A stretch of 55,322 bases of DNA from Geoalkalibacter ferrihydriticus DSM 17813 (GCF_000820505.1 NZ_JWJD01000001.1:1222629-1277950), one strand, 5' to 3'; positions 6,752-15,067 are shown, numbered from the stretch's first letter. Program-made: numbers and translations. Notes: a model not told the origin generated them from the letters alone.

Positions 6752-8215
6752 TTAGTGCTCAATTTTGAATTTTTTCATCATGCTGTAAAGGCTAGGGCGA
6801 CTGATGCCGAGGGCGCGGGCGGTGCGGGCAATGACGTAATTGTTTTCCTGAAGGGCGGCAAGAACAATTTCTTTTTTCGACATGCTCACCTGGCGGCGCA
6901 AGTTTGTTGGAGCAACCTCCGACGCAAGGGGCTCGAGTTCAAGATCAGCGGGCTGGATGAATTCCTCGGTGGCCATCACCATGGCGCGACGGATTTTGTT
7001 GATCAGCTCGCGCACATTCCCCGGCCAATCATGGCGGCGAATGGCAGTAAGCGCCTCCTCGGAAAATCCCTGCAGATGAAAATCTCCGGCCTCTGAAATC
7101 TTGTGGAAGATGAAGCGTGCCAGAACCACTTTGTCCTCGCCGCGCTCCCGCAGGGGCGGAAGCTTGATGCAGAAGGTGTTGAGGCGGAAAAAGAGGTCGT
7201 CGCGAAAACTGCCTGTCTCCATTCGCTCGTGGATGTTGCAATTAGTAGCGGCAAGGATGCGTACATCCACTTTGCGCCCTTTCTTCGCGCCGATGCGCTC
7301 GACAATGCGATCTTCGAGAAACCGCAGCAGCTTGGCCTGCAGATGAAGGGAGAGGTCGCCGATTTCATCGAGAAAAATGGTGCCCCCGTCGGCGAGTTCA
7401 AACTTGCCTTTTTTGGTTTCGGTAGCACCGGTGAAGGAGCCACGTTGATAACCGAAAAGTTCGGCTTCCAGCAAGCCCTCGGGGATGGCCGCGCAGTTGA
7501 AGGGCACGAAGGGTTTGTCCTTGCGGGCGCTGCGTTCGTGGATGGCCCGAGCGGTCAGCTCCTTGCCCGTTCCGCTTTCGCCGAGGATGAGTACGCTCAG
7601 GTCGGTGGCGGCTACCTTGTGGATCATGGAAAAGACCTTGAGCATGGCCGGGCAGGTGCCGACAAATTCCTGGTCCGGTGATTTGTCGCGGACCCTGAGC
7701 AATTCCCCGTCGATGTATTTGATGATCTTGCGACAGTGCTCAGGTTGCAGTTTGGGGAGGCGGTTTTGAACACGCGCGGCAAGCGTCTCACGCAAATGTG
7801 CATCGAGATACGCGGCATCACTGAATTCGAGATACTGACCGCAGTGCCAGCAATGGCTGGTGTCGCCTGCGCGCGCCTCGCCGCAATAGGGGCAGTGCGG
7901 ATCGTTCTTCAGTTTCGCGCAGATGTAATGCCAAAGCGACCAGGACGTGTCGCGATCTGGATAGTAAAATTGCACGGCAGCGCTCTGGGAGCCGTTAAGG
8001 CGCACGATATCGCCTCGCAATTCGATTTCGCGGGAAGGTGACAACTCGGTGATGAGGGTGAGTGTTTCTGCAGGACGGCCGCGCATTGGGTCAAGCAGGG
8101 CGCCGTTAAGGCTCAGTTCTCGGATGGTGACGGATTCCTCCCGCTGCCCCTGCCTCGTTGCGTAAATCGCCTTGGCGCGCAGACTTGTTTTTATTCTTAC
8201 GTCGAGCCTTGGCAT
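6752..8215 (-). CDS. Sigma-54-dependent activator with N-terminal PilZ domain and zinc ribbon
   Basis: The 487-residue protein has four parts. Residues 4-100 form a PilZ domain with RQGQR (21-25) and ELSLNG (33-38), matching RxxxR and (D/N)xSxxG apart from Glu for Asp/Asn. A zinc-ribbon-like CPYC (108-111) and CWHC (122-125) follow. Next comes the AAA+ sigma-54 domain with Walker A GESGTGKE (212-219), the sigma-54 contact loop GSFTGA (259-264) and Walker B TIFLDEIG (279-286). The C-terminus is a Fis-type helix-turn-helix (about 460-483). PilZ domains bind c-di-GMP, so the predicted role is c-di-GMP-dependent opening of sigma-54 promoters, most obviously the one at 6531-6546, which lies 206 bp beyond its stop codon on the same strand. 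It has no receiver domain. Confidence 0.88.
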   Translation of the reverse strand: MPRLDVRIKTSLRAKAIYATRQGQREESVTIRELSLNGALLDPMRGRPAETLTLITELSPSREIELRGDIVRLNGSQSAAVQFYYPDRDTSWSLWHYICAKLKNDPHCPYCGEARAGDTSHCWHCGQYLEFSDAAYLDAHLRETLAARVQNRLPKLQPEHCRKIIKYIDGELLRVRDKSPDQEFVGTCPAMLKVFSMIHKVAATDLSVLILGESGTGKELTARAIHERSARKDKPFVPFNCAAIPEGLLEAELFGYQRGSFTGATETKKGKFELADGGTIFLDEIGDLSLHLQAKLLRFLEDRIVERIGAKKGRKVDVRILAATNCNIHERMETGSFRDDLFFRLNTFCIKLPPLRERGEDKVVLARFIFHKISEAGDFHLQGFSEEALTAIRRHDWPGNVRELINKIRRAMVMATEEFIQPADLELEPLASEVAPTNLRRQVSMSKKEIVLAALQENNYVIARTARALGISRPSLYSMMKKFKIEH

Positions 8216-8405
8216 TCCAGCGCCCTCAGAATAAAACCTTATTTACAAGCGTATAAGTTTATAAATATCTCAGGGTTTTTGTATGTCAAATGGAAAAGAA
8301 AGAAAAGTGATGTGTTGAATTTTTTTAGCTAAATTGACGACGTGTAAAGAATTAGAAAGAATTTGTAGATTTGTTTAAATGAGAATGCGTTTTGTTGGTG
8401 AAGAT

Positions 8406-8431
8406 AGGGGCGCTCCTGTTGGGGCGCCCCT
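8406..8431. repeat. AGGGGCGC palindrome, possible terminator of the cytochrome gene
   Basis: Eight-bp perfect arms (8406-8413 and 8424-8431) with a 10-nt loop lie seven bases beyond the stop of the cytochrome gene. The stem can end transcription, although the T-run after it is weak. Its sequence resembles the palindromes at 16015-16042 and 26490-26513. Confidence 0.45.
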
Positions 8432-8437
8432 GGATGG

Positions 8438-9841
8438 TTACAGTGCCAGCATGAAGGCAACCAGATCTTTCTTCTCCTGCTCGTTGAGTTGCACACCGGT
8501 GACCAAGCTAAAAAATTCGACGGTGTCGGCCAGGGTCAGCAGACGGCCGTCATGCAGGTAGGGCGGAGAATCTTTGATGCCGCGCAGGGGGAAGGTCTTG
8601 ATCGGGCCATCGGCGCTGGCCCAGCGGCCGTTGATATCCTGTGGCTCAAAGAAACGCTCGGTGCGCAGGTTATGCATGGAGTTGTCGGTATAATAGGGTG
8701 CCGGGTGGCATTCCGAGCAGCGGCTTTTGCCGAAGAACAGCTCCTGTCCGCGCATTTCGTCCTCGGTCGCCAGGTTGGGATCAAGCTTGCCGAACACATC
8801 GAGTTTGGGCGCCGGCGGGAAGTCGAGCAGCGCCTGGACTTCAGCCATGAAGTGCACCTGGCTGCCGCGCTCGAGAATGTTGACGCCTTTCTTGGAGGCA
8901 GTCAGATGGTCGCCATCGAAATAGGCGGCGCGCTGCTCAAATTCGGTGAAGTCTTCAACGCTTTTGAGTGCCCGTTGCGACCCGAACAGGCGCTGAATGT
9001 TGACGCCGCGCAGGGTCGGCGTGTCGATGCGGTGGCGCGATTCCTGGGGGCGGATGTCGCCCACCAGGTGGGTGGCGGCGTTGGTGTGGCCGTTGACGTG
9101 GCAGTCAAAACAGGTCACGCCGAGATGCGGCTCGGCCGAACGGCGGTCATCCGTGGCGTTGAACTGCTGCTGGGGGAAGGGGGTGACCAGCAAGCGCAAA
9201 CCCTCAAGTTGCTTGGGGTTGAGGATTCCGTTGAACAGCTCGAAGAAGTTTTTGATGGTAACGACCTTGCCTTGGGACACATCGCCCAGATCGGGGCGGG
9301 TCGTGAGGAAAATAGCGGGCGGAAATTCGGGCAATATGTGGTCGGGAAGGTCGTAGTCGAGGTCAAAGCGGGTCAGGTCGCGTCCTTCCTGTTTTTTGAT
9401 TTCATCGATATGAAATTTGGGAAACAGCATGCCGCCTTCAGGGTGATTGGGGAAGGGCAGGGGTAGAAATCCTTTGGGAAACAAACCCTTCTCCCGAATT
9501 TCCGCCGGGCTCATGGCGGCCAGCTGCTCCCAGGTCACATCGGTCGGCAGCTTGACGCGTACGCCTTTTTGGACGGCCTTGCCGCGCGTCATGGTTACGC
9601 CCTCCTTGGGGCGATCGCTCAAGTCATAGCGCTGGTTGAGCAGTTCCATGTGGCGTTCGATGATTGCCGATTTCTCCGCCTCCATGCGCTCCTTGACGGC
9701 AGAGAAATCTTCCGTGCCCGCCACCGGTGCATAGCTGGTTTTGCCGACCGGGCCTTTGCCTGTTGCAGTGACGGCAAATCCCAGGCCGATCGTTGCGGTC
9801 AAAAGCAGTGACAGGATCGTAAATCTCTTTCCTCCTCCCAT
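8438..9841 (-). CDS. Diheme cytochrome c, cytochrome c peroxidase / MauG superfamily
   Basis: ATG 9841 is preceded by AAAGGAG eight bases upstream. The 467-residue protein has a signal peptide or N-terminal anchor (residues 5-25) and two c-type haem sites, CFDCH (244-248) and CSECH (375-379). The second lies in the usual peroxidase context (GQELFFGKSRCSECH, later PPYLHDGR and LTLADTVEFF). It should be periplasmic. Bacterial diheme peroxidases of this family reduce H2O2; MauG-like members oxidise protein side chains. The roughly 240-residue N-terminal region is longer than in classical CcpA. Its downstream neighbour on the map is the sigma-54 activator and its upstream neighbour is rubrerythrin, another peroxide-removing protein, which supports a peroxide-defence role. 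Confidence 0.85.
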   Translation of the reverse strand: MGGGKRFTILSLLLTATIGLGFAVTATGKGPVGKTSYAPVAGTEDFSAVKERMEAEKSAIIERHMELLNQRYDLSDRPKEGVTMTRGKAVQKGVRVKLPTDVTWEQLAAMSPAEIREKGLFPKGFLPLPFPNHPEGGMLFPKFHIDEIKKQEGRDLTRFDLDYDLPDHILPEFPPAIFLTTRPDLGDVSQGKVVTIKNFFELFNGILNPKQLEGLRLLVTPFPQQQFNATDDRRSAEPHLGVTCFDCHVNGHTNAATHLVGDIRPQESRHRIDTPTLRGVNIQRLFGSQRALKSVEDFTEFEQRAAYFDGDHLTASKKGVNILERGSQVHFMAEVQALLDFPPAPKLDVFGKLDPNLATEDEMRGQELFFGKSRCSECHPAPYYTDNSMHNLRTERFFEPQDINGRWASADGPIKTFPLRGIKDSPPYLHDGRLLTLADTVEFFSLVTGVQLNEQEKKDLVAFMLAL

Positions 9842-9977
9842 GGCAGGTGCTCCTTTTCTCAGGTCAGGGTTTAGAAACAGGCGAGATGAGAGAATTCGCC
9901 CAGCGAAACGATAGAGAAGGGTGAACGGCGCGGCCGTGGGTCGCCGCACCGTTCATCAAAAGCAGGAGTTCCGTTTC

Positions 9978-10006
9978 CATTAAAAAGCAGAATCGGAACC
10001 TGTCAA
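9978..10006 (-). promoter_or_regulatory. Candidate sigma-70 promoter for the diheme cytochrome gene
   Basis: On the minus strand TTGACA (10001-10006) precedes TTTAAT/TTAATG (9978-9984) by 16-17 bp. The predicted start lies about 130 nt before the cytochrome ATG. The -35 matches the consensus perfectly and the -10 reasonably. Confidence 0.5.
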
Positions 10007-10014
10007 GGGGGAGG

Positions 10015-10590
10015 TCAGTAGTTTTCGCCCAATAATTCGAAATGTGCCTGAGGGTGGGCGCAGGCAGGGCAGACCTCGATGGCGCCCTTGCCTTCGTGAA
10101 TATAGCCGCAGTTGCGGCAGCGCCACACCTGCGACTGCTCGCGATGAAAGACCCGGCTGTTTTCAATATTGTTCAGCAGGTCGAGGTAGCGTTTTTCGTG
10201 CTGCTTTTCCGCAACGGCGATGGCCTCGAAAACCTTGGCGAGGTCTTCAAACCCTTCTTCGCGGGCGGTGTGAGCGAAGGACGGATACATGTCGGAGTGC
10301 TCGTAGTTTTCGCCCTGGGCTGCGCGCTTGAGGTTCTCGGCGGTCGTACCGATGGTGCCCGCCGGGAAGGCCGCGGTGATTTCGACTTCGCCGCCTTCGA
10401 GCATCTTGTAGAGACGCTTGGCATGCTCTTTTTCCTGGTCGGCGGTTTCCTCAAAAATCGAGGAGATCTGCACGAAGCCTTCCTTTTTCGCCTGAGCGGC
10501 GTAGTAGGTGTAGCGGTTGCGTGCCTGGCTTTCGCCGGCAAATGCGGTCAGAATGTTTTTTTCTGTTTTGGTCCCTTGAAGTCTTGCCAC
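10015..10590 (-). CDS. rbr: Rubrerythrin
   Basis: The GTG at 10590 follows a perfect AAAGGAGG site and gives the standard family length, 191 residues. The four-helix ferritin-like domain shows the paired Glu motifs of the diiron site ([10 protein letters not shown] near 19, [10 protein letters not shown] near 48, [27 protein letters not shown] near 95-122). A C-terminal rubredoxin-like domain has CRNCG and CPAC (about 158-177). Rubrerythrin is a cytoplasmic NADH-linked peroxidase of anaerobes. The gene stands alone on the minus strand, with a strong hairpin 35 bp upstream of the start. Confidence 0.95.
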   Translation of the reverse strand: MARLQGTKTEKNILTAFAGESQARNRYTYYAAQAKKEGFVQISSIFEETADQEKEHAKRLYKMLEGGEVEITAAFPAGTIGTTAENLKRAAQGENYEHSDMYPSFAHTAREEGFEDLAKVFEAIAVAEKQHEKRYLDLLNNIENSRVFHREQSQVWRCRNCGYIHEGKGAIEVCPACAHPQAHFELLGENY

Positions 10591-10624
10591 CTGTTTATCC
10601 TCCTTTGGAAAAATGGGATGAATG

Positions 10625-10656
10625 CGGGAGGAGCAGAGCCTGCTCTGCTCCTCCCG
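10625..10656. repeat. Perfect 14-bp inverted repeat upstream of rubrerythrin
   Basis: Arms CGGGAGGAGCAGAG and CTCTGCTCCTCCCG flank a 4-nt loop. It lies between the DJ-1 gene and rbr, so it could be the 3' hairpin of the former or a 5'-leader structure of the latter. No T-run follows. Confidence 0.55.
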
Positions 10657-10686
10657 AGCGTTTGGAAACTTGTAACTATCCAGCGG

Positions 10687-10744
10687 CAACGTCCGACAGT
10701 ACCGCAGGGTGCGGCCGCACCCTGTGACCCTTCCGGACGTCGCA
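10687..10744. repeat. Dispersed intergenic palindromic repeat, copy 2
   Basis: The arms are ACGTCCG...CAGGGTGCGG and CCGCACCCTG...CCGGACGT, centred near 10714. The inner 10-bp arms match perfectly. The left half reappears at 254-283 in opposite orientation. It lies between two genes and shows no coding signal. Confidence 0.55.
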
Positions 10745-10810
10745 GACGAATAGTTGCCAACAAAGAGCGGATCAATTGGGACTCATTCTCGATTTTTTTC
10801 GATCCGCCGA

Positions 10811-11329
10811 TCAGCCTTTAAGTGCGGCGATGATTTCTCGGCAGAAGACCGGAAGGTCGCCGGGGGTACGCGAGGTGATGATGTTTTTGTCCCGCACCAC
10901 CTCGGCATCGACATATTTCCCGCCGGCATTCTGCAGGTCGTCGCGGATGGCGAAAAAGCAGGTCACCTTGCGGTCGCGCACGGCTTCCCCAGAAGCCAGC
11001 ATCCAGCCGCCATGGCAGATGGCGGCAAGAATTTTACCCTGCTGATTGGCCTGTCGTACCAATTGCACCATGGGCTGCGAGCGCCGCATGTGATCCGGTG
11101 CATAGCCTCCGGGAATGATGATGGCATCGAAGTCGGAAGCTTTGGCGTTGTCCGCAGCCAGATCGGCCTGCACCGGGTAGCCGTGCTTGGATGCATAGGT
11201 GCCTACCTTGGGAGCAACAACTTTCACATCGGCACCGGCCTCCTTGAAGCGCAGCAGCGGATACCAGAGTTCCAGATCTTCGTAGAGTTTCTCTGCCAGG
11301 ATTGCGATTTTCTTGCCTTTGAGTTCCAT
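10811..11329 (-). CDS. DJ-1/PfpI family protein (glyoxalase/deglycase or stress protease-like)
   Basis: The 172-residue cytoplasmic protein shows the family fold: KKIAILAEKLYEDLELWYPLLRF at the start, IIIPGGYAPDHMR near 70, and the nucleophile elbow AAICHGGWML with its reactive Cys near residue 104 followed by His. Glu18 (YEDLE) is in the usual place next to the Cys. The length equals PfpI/YhbO/YajL proteins. Members remove glyoxal-type damage from proteins or act as chaperone/protease under stress; the exact activity cannot be read from the sequence. Neighbours (rubrerythrin, photolyase) fit a stress role. A good AGGGAGG site precedes ATG 11329. Confidence 0.85.
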   Translation of the reverse strand: MELKGKKIAILAEKLYEDLELWYPLLRFKEAGADVKVVAPKVGTYASKHGYPVQADLAADNAKASDFDAIIIPGGYAPDHMRRSQPMVQLVRQANQQGKILAAICHGGWMLASGEAVRDRKVTCFFAIRDDLQNAGGKYVDAEVVRDKNIITSRTPGDLPVFCREIIAALKG

Positions 11330-11600
11330 GAAAAACCTCCCTGAGAAATCAATGCATTCCGGTTGATTTTAACACAGTCTCAGGGATTCGCAGCCTTTGC
11401 CTGCTCCTTTTCGCTTTGGTCTGGTTGGTCCGAAAACCTTCTCGAGCGCAAGGCAGGTCAAGGCCATGCCGGCGTTTGGAAAGACGGGTAGTATAATGGA
11501 AATAGAAAATTTAGCCGCTCTGCCGCAGTTCGACATTGTGGAATTCTTCAAACCCCTCTCCCCGGCAAGAAGACCCAAGGCTTTTTGTCGGCCCAGATCA

Positions 11601-13067
11601 TTACCCGGCAAAGCGGTGCAGGTAAGTGCCTACCTTGAATTTGCGCGCCGTGTTCTCCGAACTCATAAAACGAATTTTGCCGAAAATGGGGCGCTGCGGC
11701 CAGGGGCGGTCATAGCGGCCCAGGCACCAGAAAATGCCACTGGTGCTGTTGGGGTCGCGCCCGTCGAGGGCGTACTTGTTGTTGAGTTCGATCATTACCG
11801 CAAGCGCCTCGCGCGGCGTGCGGCTCCATTCAAGAATCTTCTTGCCCCAGAGCATGCGCAGATAGTTGTGGATGGTACCTTCGCGCAGCAACTGGCGCTG
11901 CGCGGCGTTCCACAGCGCATCGTGAGTGCGCGCCTGTTCGAATTCCTCCTGGTTGTAGAGGTAGGGCCGCGGATCTTCTTCATGCTGCTCGAGGGTTGCG
12001 CGCGCCCAGTCGGGAAGGGATTCATAGCGGTCATAGTCCCGACGGTGAAAGCAGAAGTTGAACCCCAGTTCACGCCAGGTCACCAGTTGATCAAGCCAGG
12101 CTTCAGCGTTTTGCGACATGCCCCACCAGCCCGCGCGCTGTCCATTGCTCTGCGGGCCGAGGCGGCCGAAATCCCAATCTTCGCGGGCCGCCAGACGCGT
12201 GAAAATCTCGTGTGTGGACATATGCCCGAAGTGCAGGTAAGCGGAGAGTTCGCTGGTTACGGAGCGTTCGGGTTGATTGCGTTGCTCGGCATAGACGGGC
12301 AAGCGTTCGTCGAGAAAAAAATCAAGTTTTTGGCGCGCTGCCGCGCTGCCGCCTTGGGCGTCGACGATTTTGACCCCGTGGTCAAGGGGCAACTTTTTAA
12401 CGGCGGCATGGCCTGATTGAGCCAGGCGTGCGGAGGCATCCGGCCACCTGGTGAGGATGGATTGCGGCAGGGTTTTGAGGGTGGGCAATCCGGAATCTTC
12501 CAGAGGGTTTTCCCGGGGCATGTCGCTCAGGTGCCCAGGCAGATTTTTCTGCAGAAAGCGGCGAAAGGCATAGGCGCTGGGATAAGCCTGAGGCCCGGCG
12601 GCCAGGGGCAGCAGGCCGTTGCTGTCCACCGCATCGAGACGCACCCCCAGGCGCCGGCCTGCCGCGTTGATCATGCGCGGCAGGAAAAACGCCGGATAAT
12701 CGTCCGTCACTATCAGACAGGCGCCCTCGGCGAGCGTTTCCAGCAAACCCTTTCCAGCTCCCCGGACCTCTTCCACGTAAGGGTGATAAAGCACCGGCGC
12801 ACCTTGCAGAGCCTTGGCATTGTCGACCATGCCGTCGAGAATAAAACGGTGCAACCGATCGCTCGCCCAGGAATAGTCGCAGCGCAGCGCTTCCAGGATG
12901 ACCAGCGGCCTGTTCAACTCGCGAGCCTGCGCCACCGCATGCTGCAGGGCGAAATTCCATTGCACGCGCCGCGTTGCAATCATCCAATAAAGGACATAGT
13001 CACCCTGGGGGTTAAGCGTTGCGTTGTTGACGGGGCGAACACGATCGCCTGGTATCTTCTGCAGCAT
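11601..13067 (-). CDS. phrB: Class II deoxyribodipyrimidine (CPD) photolyase
   Basis: The 488-residue flavoprotein repairs cyclobutane pyrimidine dimers with blue light. Class II features are the N-terminal YVLYWMIATRRVQWNFAL, the FAD-binding helical half with SELSAYLHFGHMSTHEIF (near 280), FNFCFHRRDYDRYESLPDWA (near 340), and the conserved MLWGKKILEW and LNNKYALDGRDPNSTSGIFWCLGRYDRPW near the C-terminus. The length is normal for the class. It is divergently transcribed from a PilZ gene, with 81 bp between the two starts. A DUF523/DUF1722 gene of the YbgA type, which neighbours photolyase in Escherichia coli, lies 2 kb away. Confidence 0.93.
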   Translation of the reverse strand: MLQKIPGDRVRPVNNATLNPQGDYVLYWMIATRRVQWNFALQHAVAQARELNRPLVILEALRCDYSWASDRLHRFILDGMVDNAKALQGAPVLYHPYVEEVRGAGKGLLETLAEGACLIVTDDYPAFFLPRMINAAGRRLGVRLDAVDSNGLLPLAAGPQAYPSAYAFRRFLQKNLPGHLSDMPRENPLEDSGLPTLKTLPQSILTRWPDASARLAQSGHAAVKKLPLDHGVKIVDAQGGSAAARQKLDFFLDERLPVYAEQRNQPERSVTSELSAYLHFGHMSTHEIFTRLAAREDWDFGRLGPQSNGQRAGWWGMSQNAEAWLDQLVTWRELGFNFCFHRRDYDRYESLPDWARATLEQHEEDPRPYLYNQEEFEQARTHDALWNAAQRQLLREGTIHNYLRMLWGKKILEWSRTPREALAVMIELNNKYALDGRDPNSTSGIFWCLGRYDRPWPQRPIFGKIRFMSSENTARKFKVGTYLHRFAG

Positions 13068-13148
13068 GGGGATCCTATAAAGTGCGGTTGAGGTTTTTTT
13101 ATCCTTCGGTTAATATTTGAATTTTCCAAACCTTTGAGAGGTCACCCT

Positions 13149-13865
13149 ATGGGGAATGCGAAGTTGCGCCTAGTCTTGGTGGCGCGCGACCCTGAGTTGC
13201 AAAATGTCTATTTGGAGAACATTTGTTCCCTGGATGTTTGTTGTGATACGGCAAGCAACCTTGAAGAGCTTGCCGAGGCACTGCTCCGCGCTCCTTGCAG
13301 TGGTCTGTTGTTGGATGTTCCCACCATGTTGCGCGGCAGCCAGAACGAGAAGGCCATGGTGCATGATCTTTTGGAGGCATTTCCCGTTCTAAGGCTGCGC
13401 TTCGACCCGGGGAGCGGTCGTATCGGTGCACTCATGTATGGCAGCGGAAGCCGAACCACGATTAGAGATTTTGTTGAGGATCATTGCCGCGCTTTTACTC
13501 CCCGCCGCTTGCGCCTATCGACGCGCACCGAGTTGCATTGCCCAGTTCTTCTGTCTCCGGATGAAGGTTTCAGCCCTGAGCGCACAGAGAAAAGCGTCAC
13601 AGTCAATCTTTCCCGTGACGGAAGTTTTATCTATTCGGCGAGTTCCTGGTCACGGAAAGATATTGCCTGGATCCGTTTTCCTTTTCTAAAAGACTTTTCG
13701 CCCATCGCCGTTGAAATCCGTTGGAACCGGTCTTGGGGAGATACCTTTGGAATTCCGGGAGTCGGGGTTCGGTTTTTGGAAATATCCGCATCTCAACAAG
13801 AAGAAATTCAGCAGCTGTTGCCTGCGCTCGACGGCGAATCCCTATATCGCGAACCACAGCCATAA
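13149..13865 (+). CDS. PilZ-domain protein with unknown N-terminal domain
   Basis: ATG 13149 has GAGAGG upstream. The 238-residue protein has an N-terminal half (about 1-110) that reads like a degenerate receiver-type alpha/beta domain (LVLVARDPELQNVYLE, GLLLDVP) without a clear phospho-Asp pocket. The C-terminal half is a PilZ domain with RLSTR (RxxxR) and, about 35 residues later, NLSRDG (NxSxxG), both intact for c-di-GMP binding. No membrane segment is visible. It is a c-di-GMP effector of unknown target; a link to the fibre locus is possible but not shown. It is convergent with corA, with only 32 bp between the stops. Confidence 0.75.
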   Translation: MGNAKLRLVLVARDPELQNVYLENICSLDVCCDTASNLEELAEALLRAPCSGLLLDVPTMLRGSQNEKAMVHDLLEAFPVLRLRFDPGSGRIGALMYGSGSRTTIRDFVEDHCRAFTPRRLRLSTRTELHCPVLLSPDEGFSPERTEKSVTVNLSRDGSFIYSASSWSRKDIAWIRFPFLKDFSPIAVEIRWNRSWGDTFGIPGVGVRFLEISASQQEEIQQLLPALDGESLYREPQP

Positions 13866-13873
13866 AACAGCCG

Positions 13874-13914
13874 GCCGCCGTGCAAAAAGGCAAGGGTTCA
13901 TAGCCAGTTTTTGC
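13874..13914. terminator. Possible shared hairpin between convergent PilZ and corA genes
   Basis: The arms CCGCCgtGCAAAAA and TTTTTGCggCGG pair across the short gap and the very end of corA. It could stop transcripts from either side. The T and A runs lie inside the stem, so the call is weak. Confidence 0.3.
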
Positions 13915-14962
13915 GGCGGAAAAACACCAGCAGGCCGCCGGCCACCCCAAGCATCAGCAACAGAACCGCCGGATAGGCCCAGGGCCAGGCCAGTTCGGGC
14001 ATGTGTTCGAAATTCATGCCGTAGACCCCGGCAATGAAGGTCAGGGGGATGAATATGGTGGCCATGATGGTCAGCACCTTCATGATTTCGTTCATGCGGT
14101 TGCTGATGCTGGAGAGATAAATGTCGAGCATGCCGGCCAGCAGGTCACGTAGAGTTTCCACCGTGTCGATGACGTGGATGGTGTGGTCGTAGACATCACG
14201 CAGGAAAAGCCGTGTTTCTGCGGAGATCTGTGGGTTTTCTTCGCGGGTTAGGCTGCTGAGCACCTCGCGCAGCGGCCAGACCGCTTTGCGCAGCAGCAGC
14301 ATTTCGCGCTTGAAGTGATGGATCTTGGCGAGGGTCGCCGGCGTCGGGTCGGCTATCAGTTCCTCTTCGAGAATTTCAACCTGATCGCCGAATTTTTCCA
14401 GCAGGATGAAGTAGTGGTCGACGATGGCGTCGAGTAGCGCGTATGCGAGGTAATCGGTGCCCATGAAACGAATGCGGCGGCCGCTGCGCAGGCGCTCGCG
14501 TACGCCTTCAAAGACATCGCCGCTGAACTCCTGGAAAGACAAAACGAAATGACGCCCAAGAATCAGGCTGACCTGCTCAGTGCGGGTTTCGTGACGCACC
14601 TCATCATAAAGCAGCATTTTTATGACGATATAGAGATAATCCTCGTAGGATTCGACTTTGGGTCGCTGGTCGGTATTGAGTATGTCTTCCATGACCAGGG
14701 GATGCAGGCCAAAGCTTTTGCCGAGATTTTCGATCACTTCGGTCTGGTGCACGCCATCGATGTTTATCCACGATACACTATGGCTGTCCCTGTAGCTGCC
14801 GCACATGTCGGGGGCATGGATGCGGGTGTCTGTCAGATGCTCCTGGTCATAATCGATAACCCTGATGTTGGCCCCCATGCTTGACTTTTCACCTATATGG
14901 ACCAGTGTTCCGGGAGCAGCGCCAACTTTCTTGCCACGTTTTTTGATGATTTTTCGCGCCAT
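13898..14962 (-). CDS. corA: CorA-family magnesium/cobalt transporter
   Basis: ATG 14962, with GGGAG upstream, is preferred over an in-frame start 57 bp earlier. The 354-residue protein has a long cytoplasmic N-terminal funnel domain and a long helix. Two C-terminal membrane helices (about 290-313 and 325-345) are separated by the signature YGMNFEHMPEL, whose GMN motif forms the pore mouth. This is a homopentameric Mg2+ channel of the inner membrane. The C-terminal tail is basic (FFRRKNWL), as usual. It is a single gene between a convergent PilZ gene and a divergent DUF523 gene 105 bp away. Confidence 0.95.
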   Translation of the reverse strand: MARKIIKKRGKKVGAAPGTLVHIGEKSSMGANIRVIDYDQEHLTDTRIHAPDMCGSYRDSHSVSWINIDGVHQTEVIENLGKSFGLHPLVMEDILNTDQRPKVESYEDYLYIVIKMLLYDEVRHETRTEQVSLILGRHFVLSFQEFSGDVFEGVRERLRSGRRIRFMGTDYLAYALLDAIVDHYFILLEKFGDQVEILEEELIADPTPATLAKIHHFKREMLLLRKAVWPLREVLSSLTREENPQISAETRLFLRDVYDHTIHVIDTVETLRDLLAGMLDIYLSSISNRMNEIMKVLTIMATIFIPLTFIAGVYGMNFEHMPELAWPWAYPAVLLLMLGVAGGLLVFFRRKNWL

Positions 14963-15067
14963 GAAAACTCCCGAAGCGATCTTTGATGTTATTGGGCCGG
15001 TTTTTGTTAGACTTGACAACTATTACTCAACCTTTTTCAAGTCCCCCGGCCAGAAAGGGCGAAATCC

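Noticed and set aside
8489-9466. Plus-strand frame opposite the diheme cytochrome (and similar ones at 11397-12416, 16615-17934, 41222-42400)
   Set aside because: All mirror well-supported genes on the other strand, lack ribosome sites and encode no recognisable domain.
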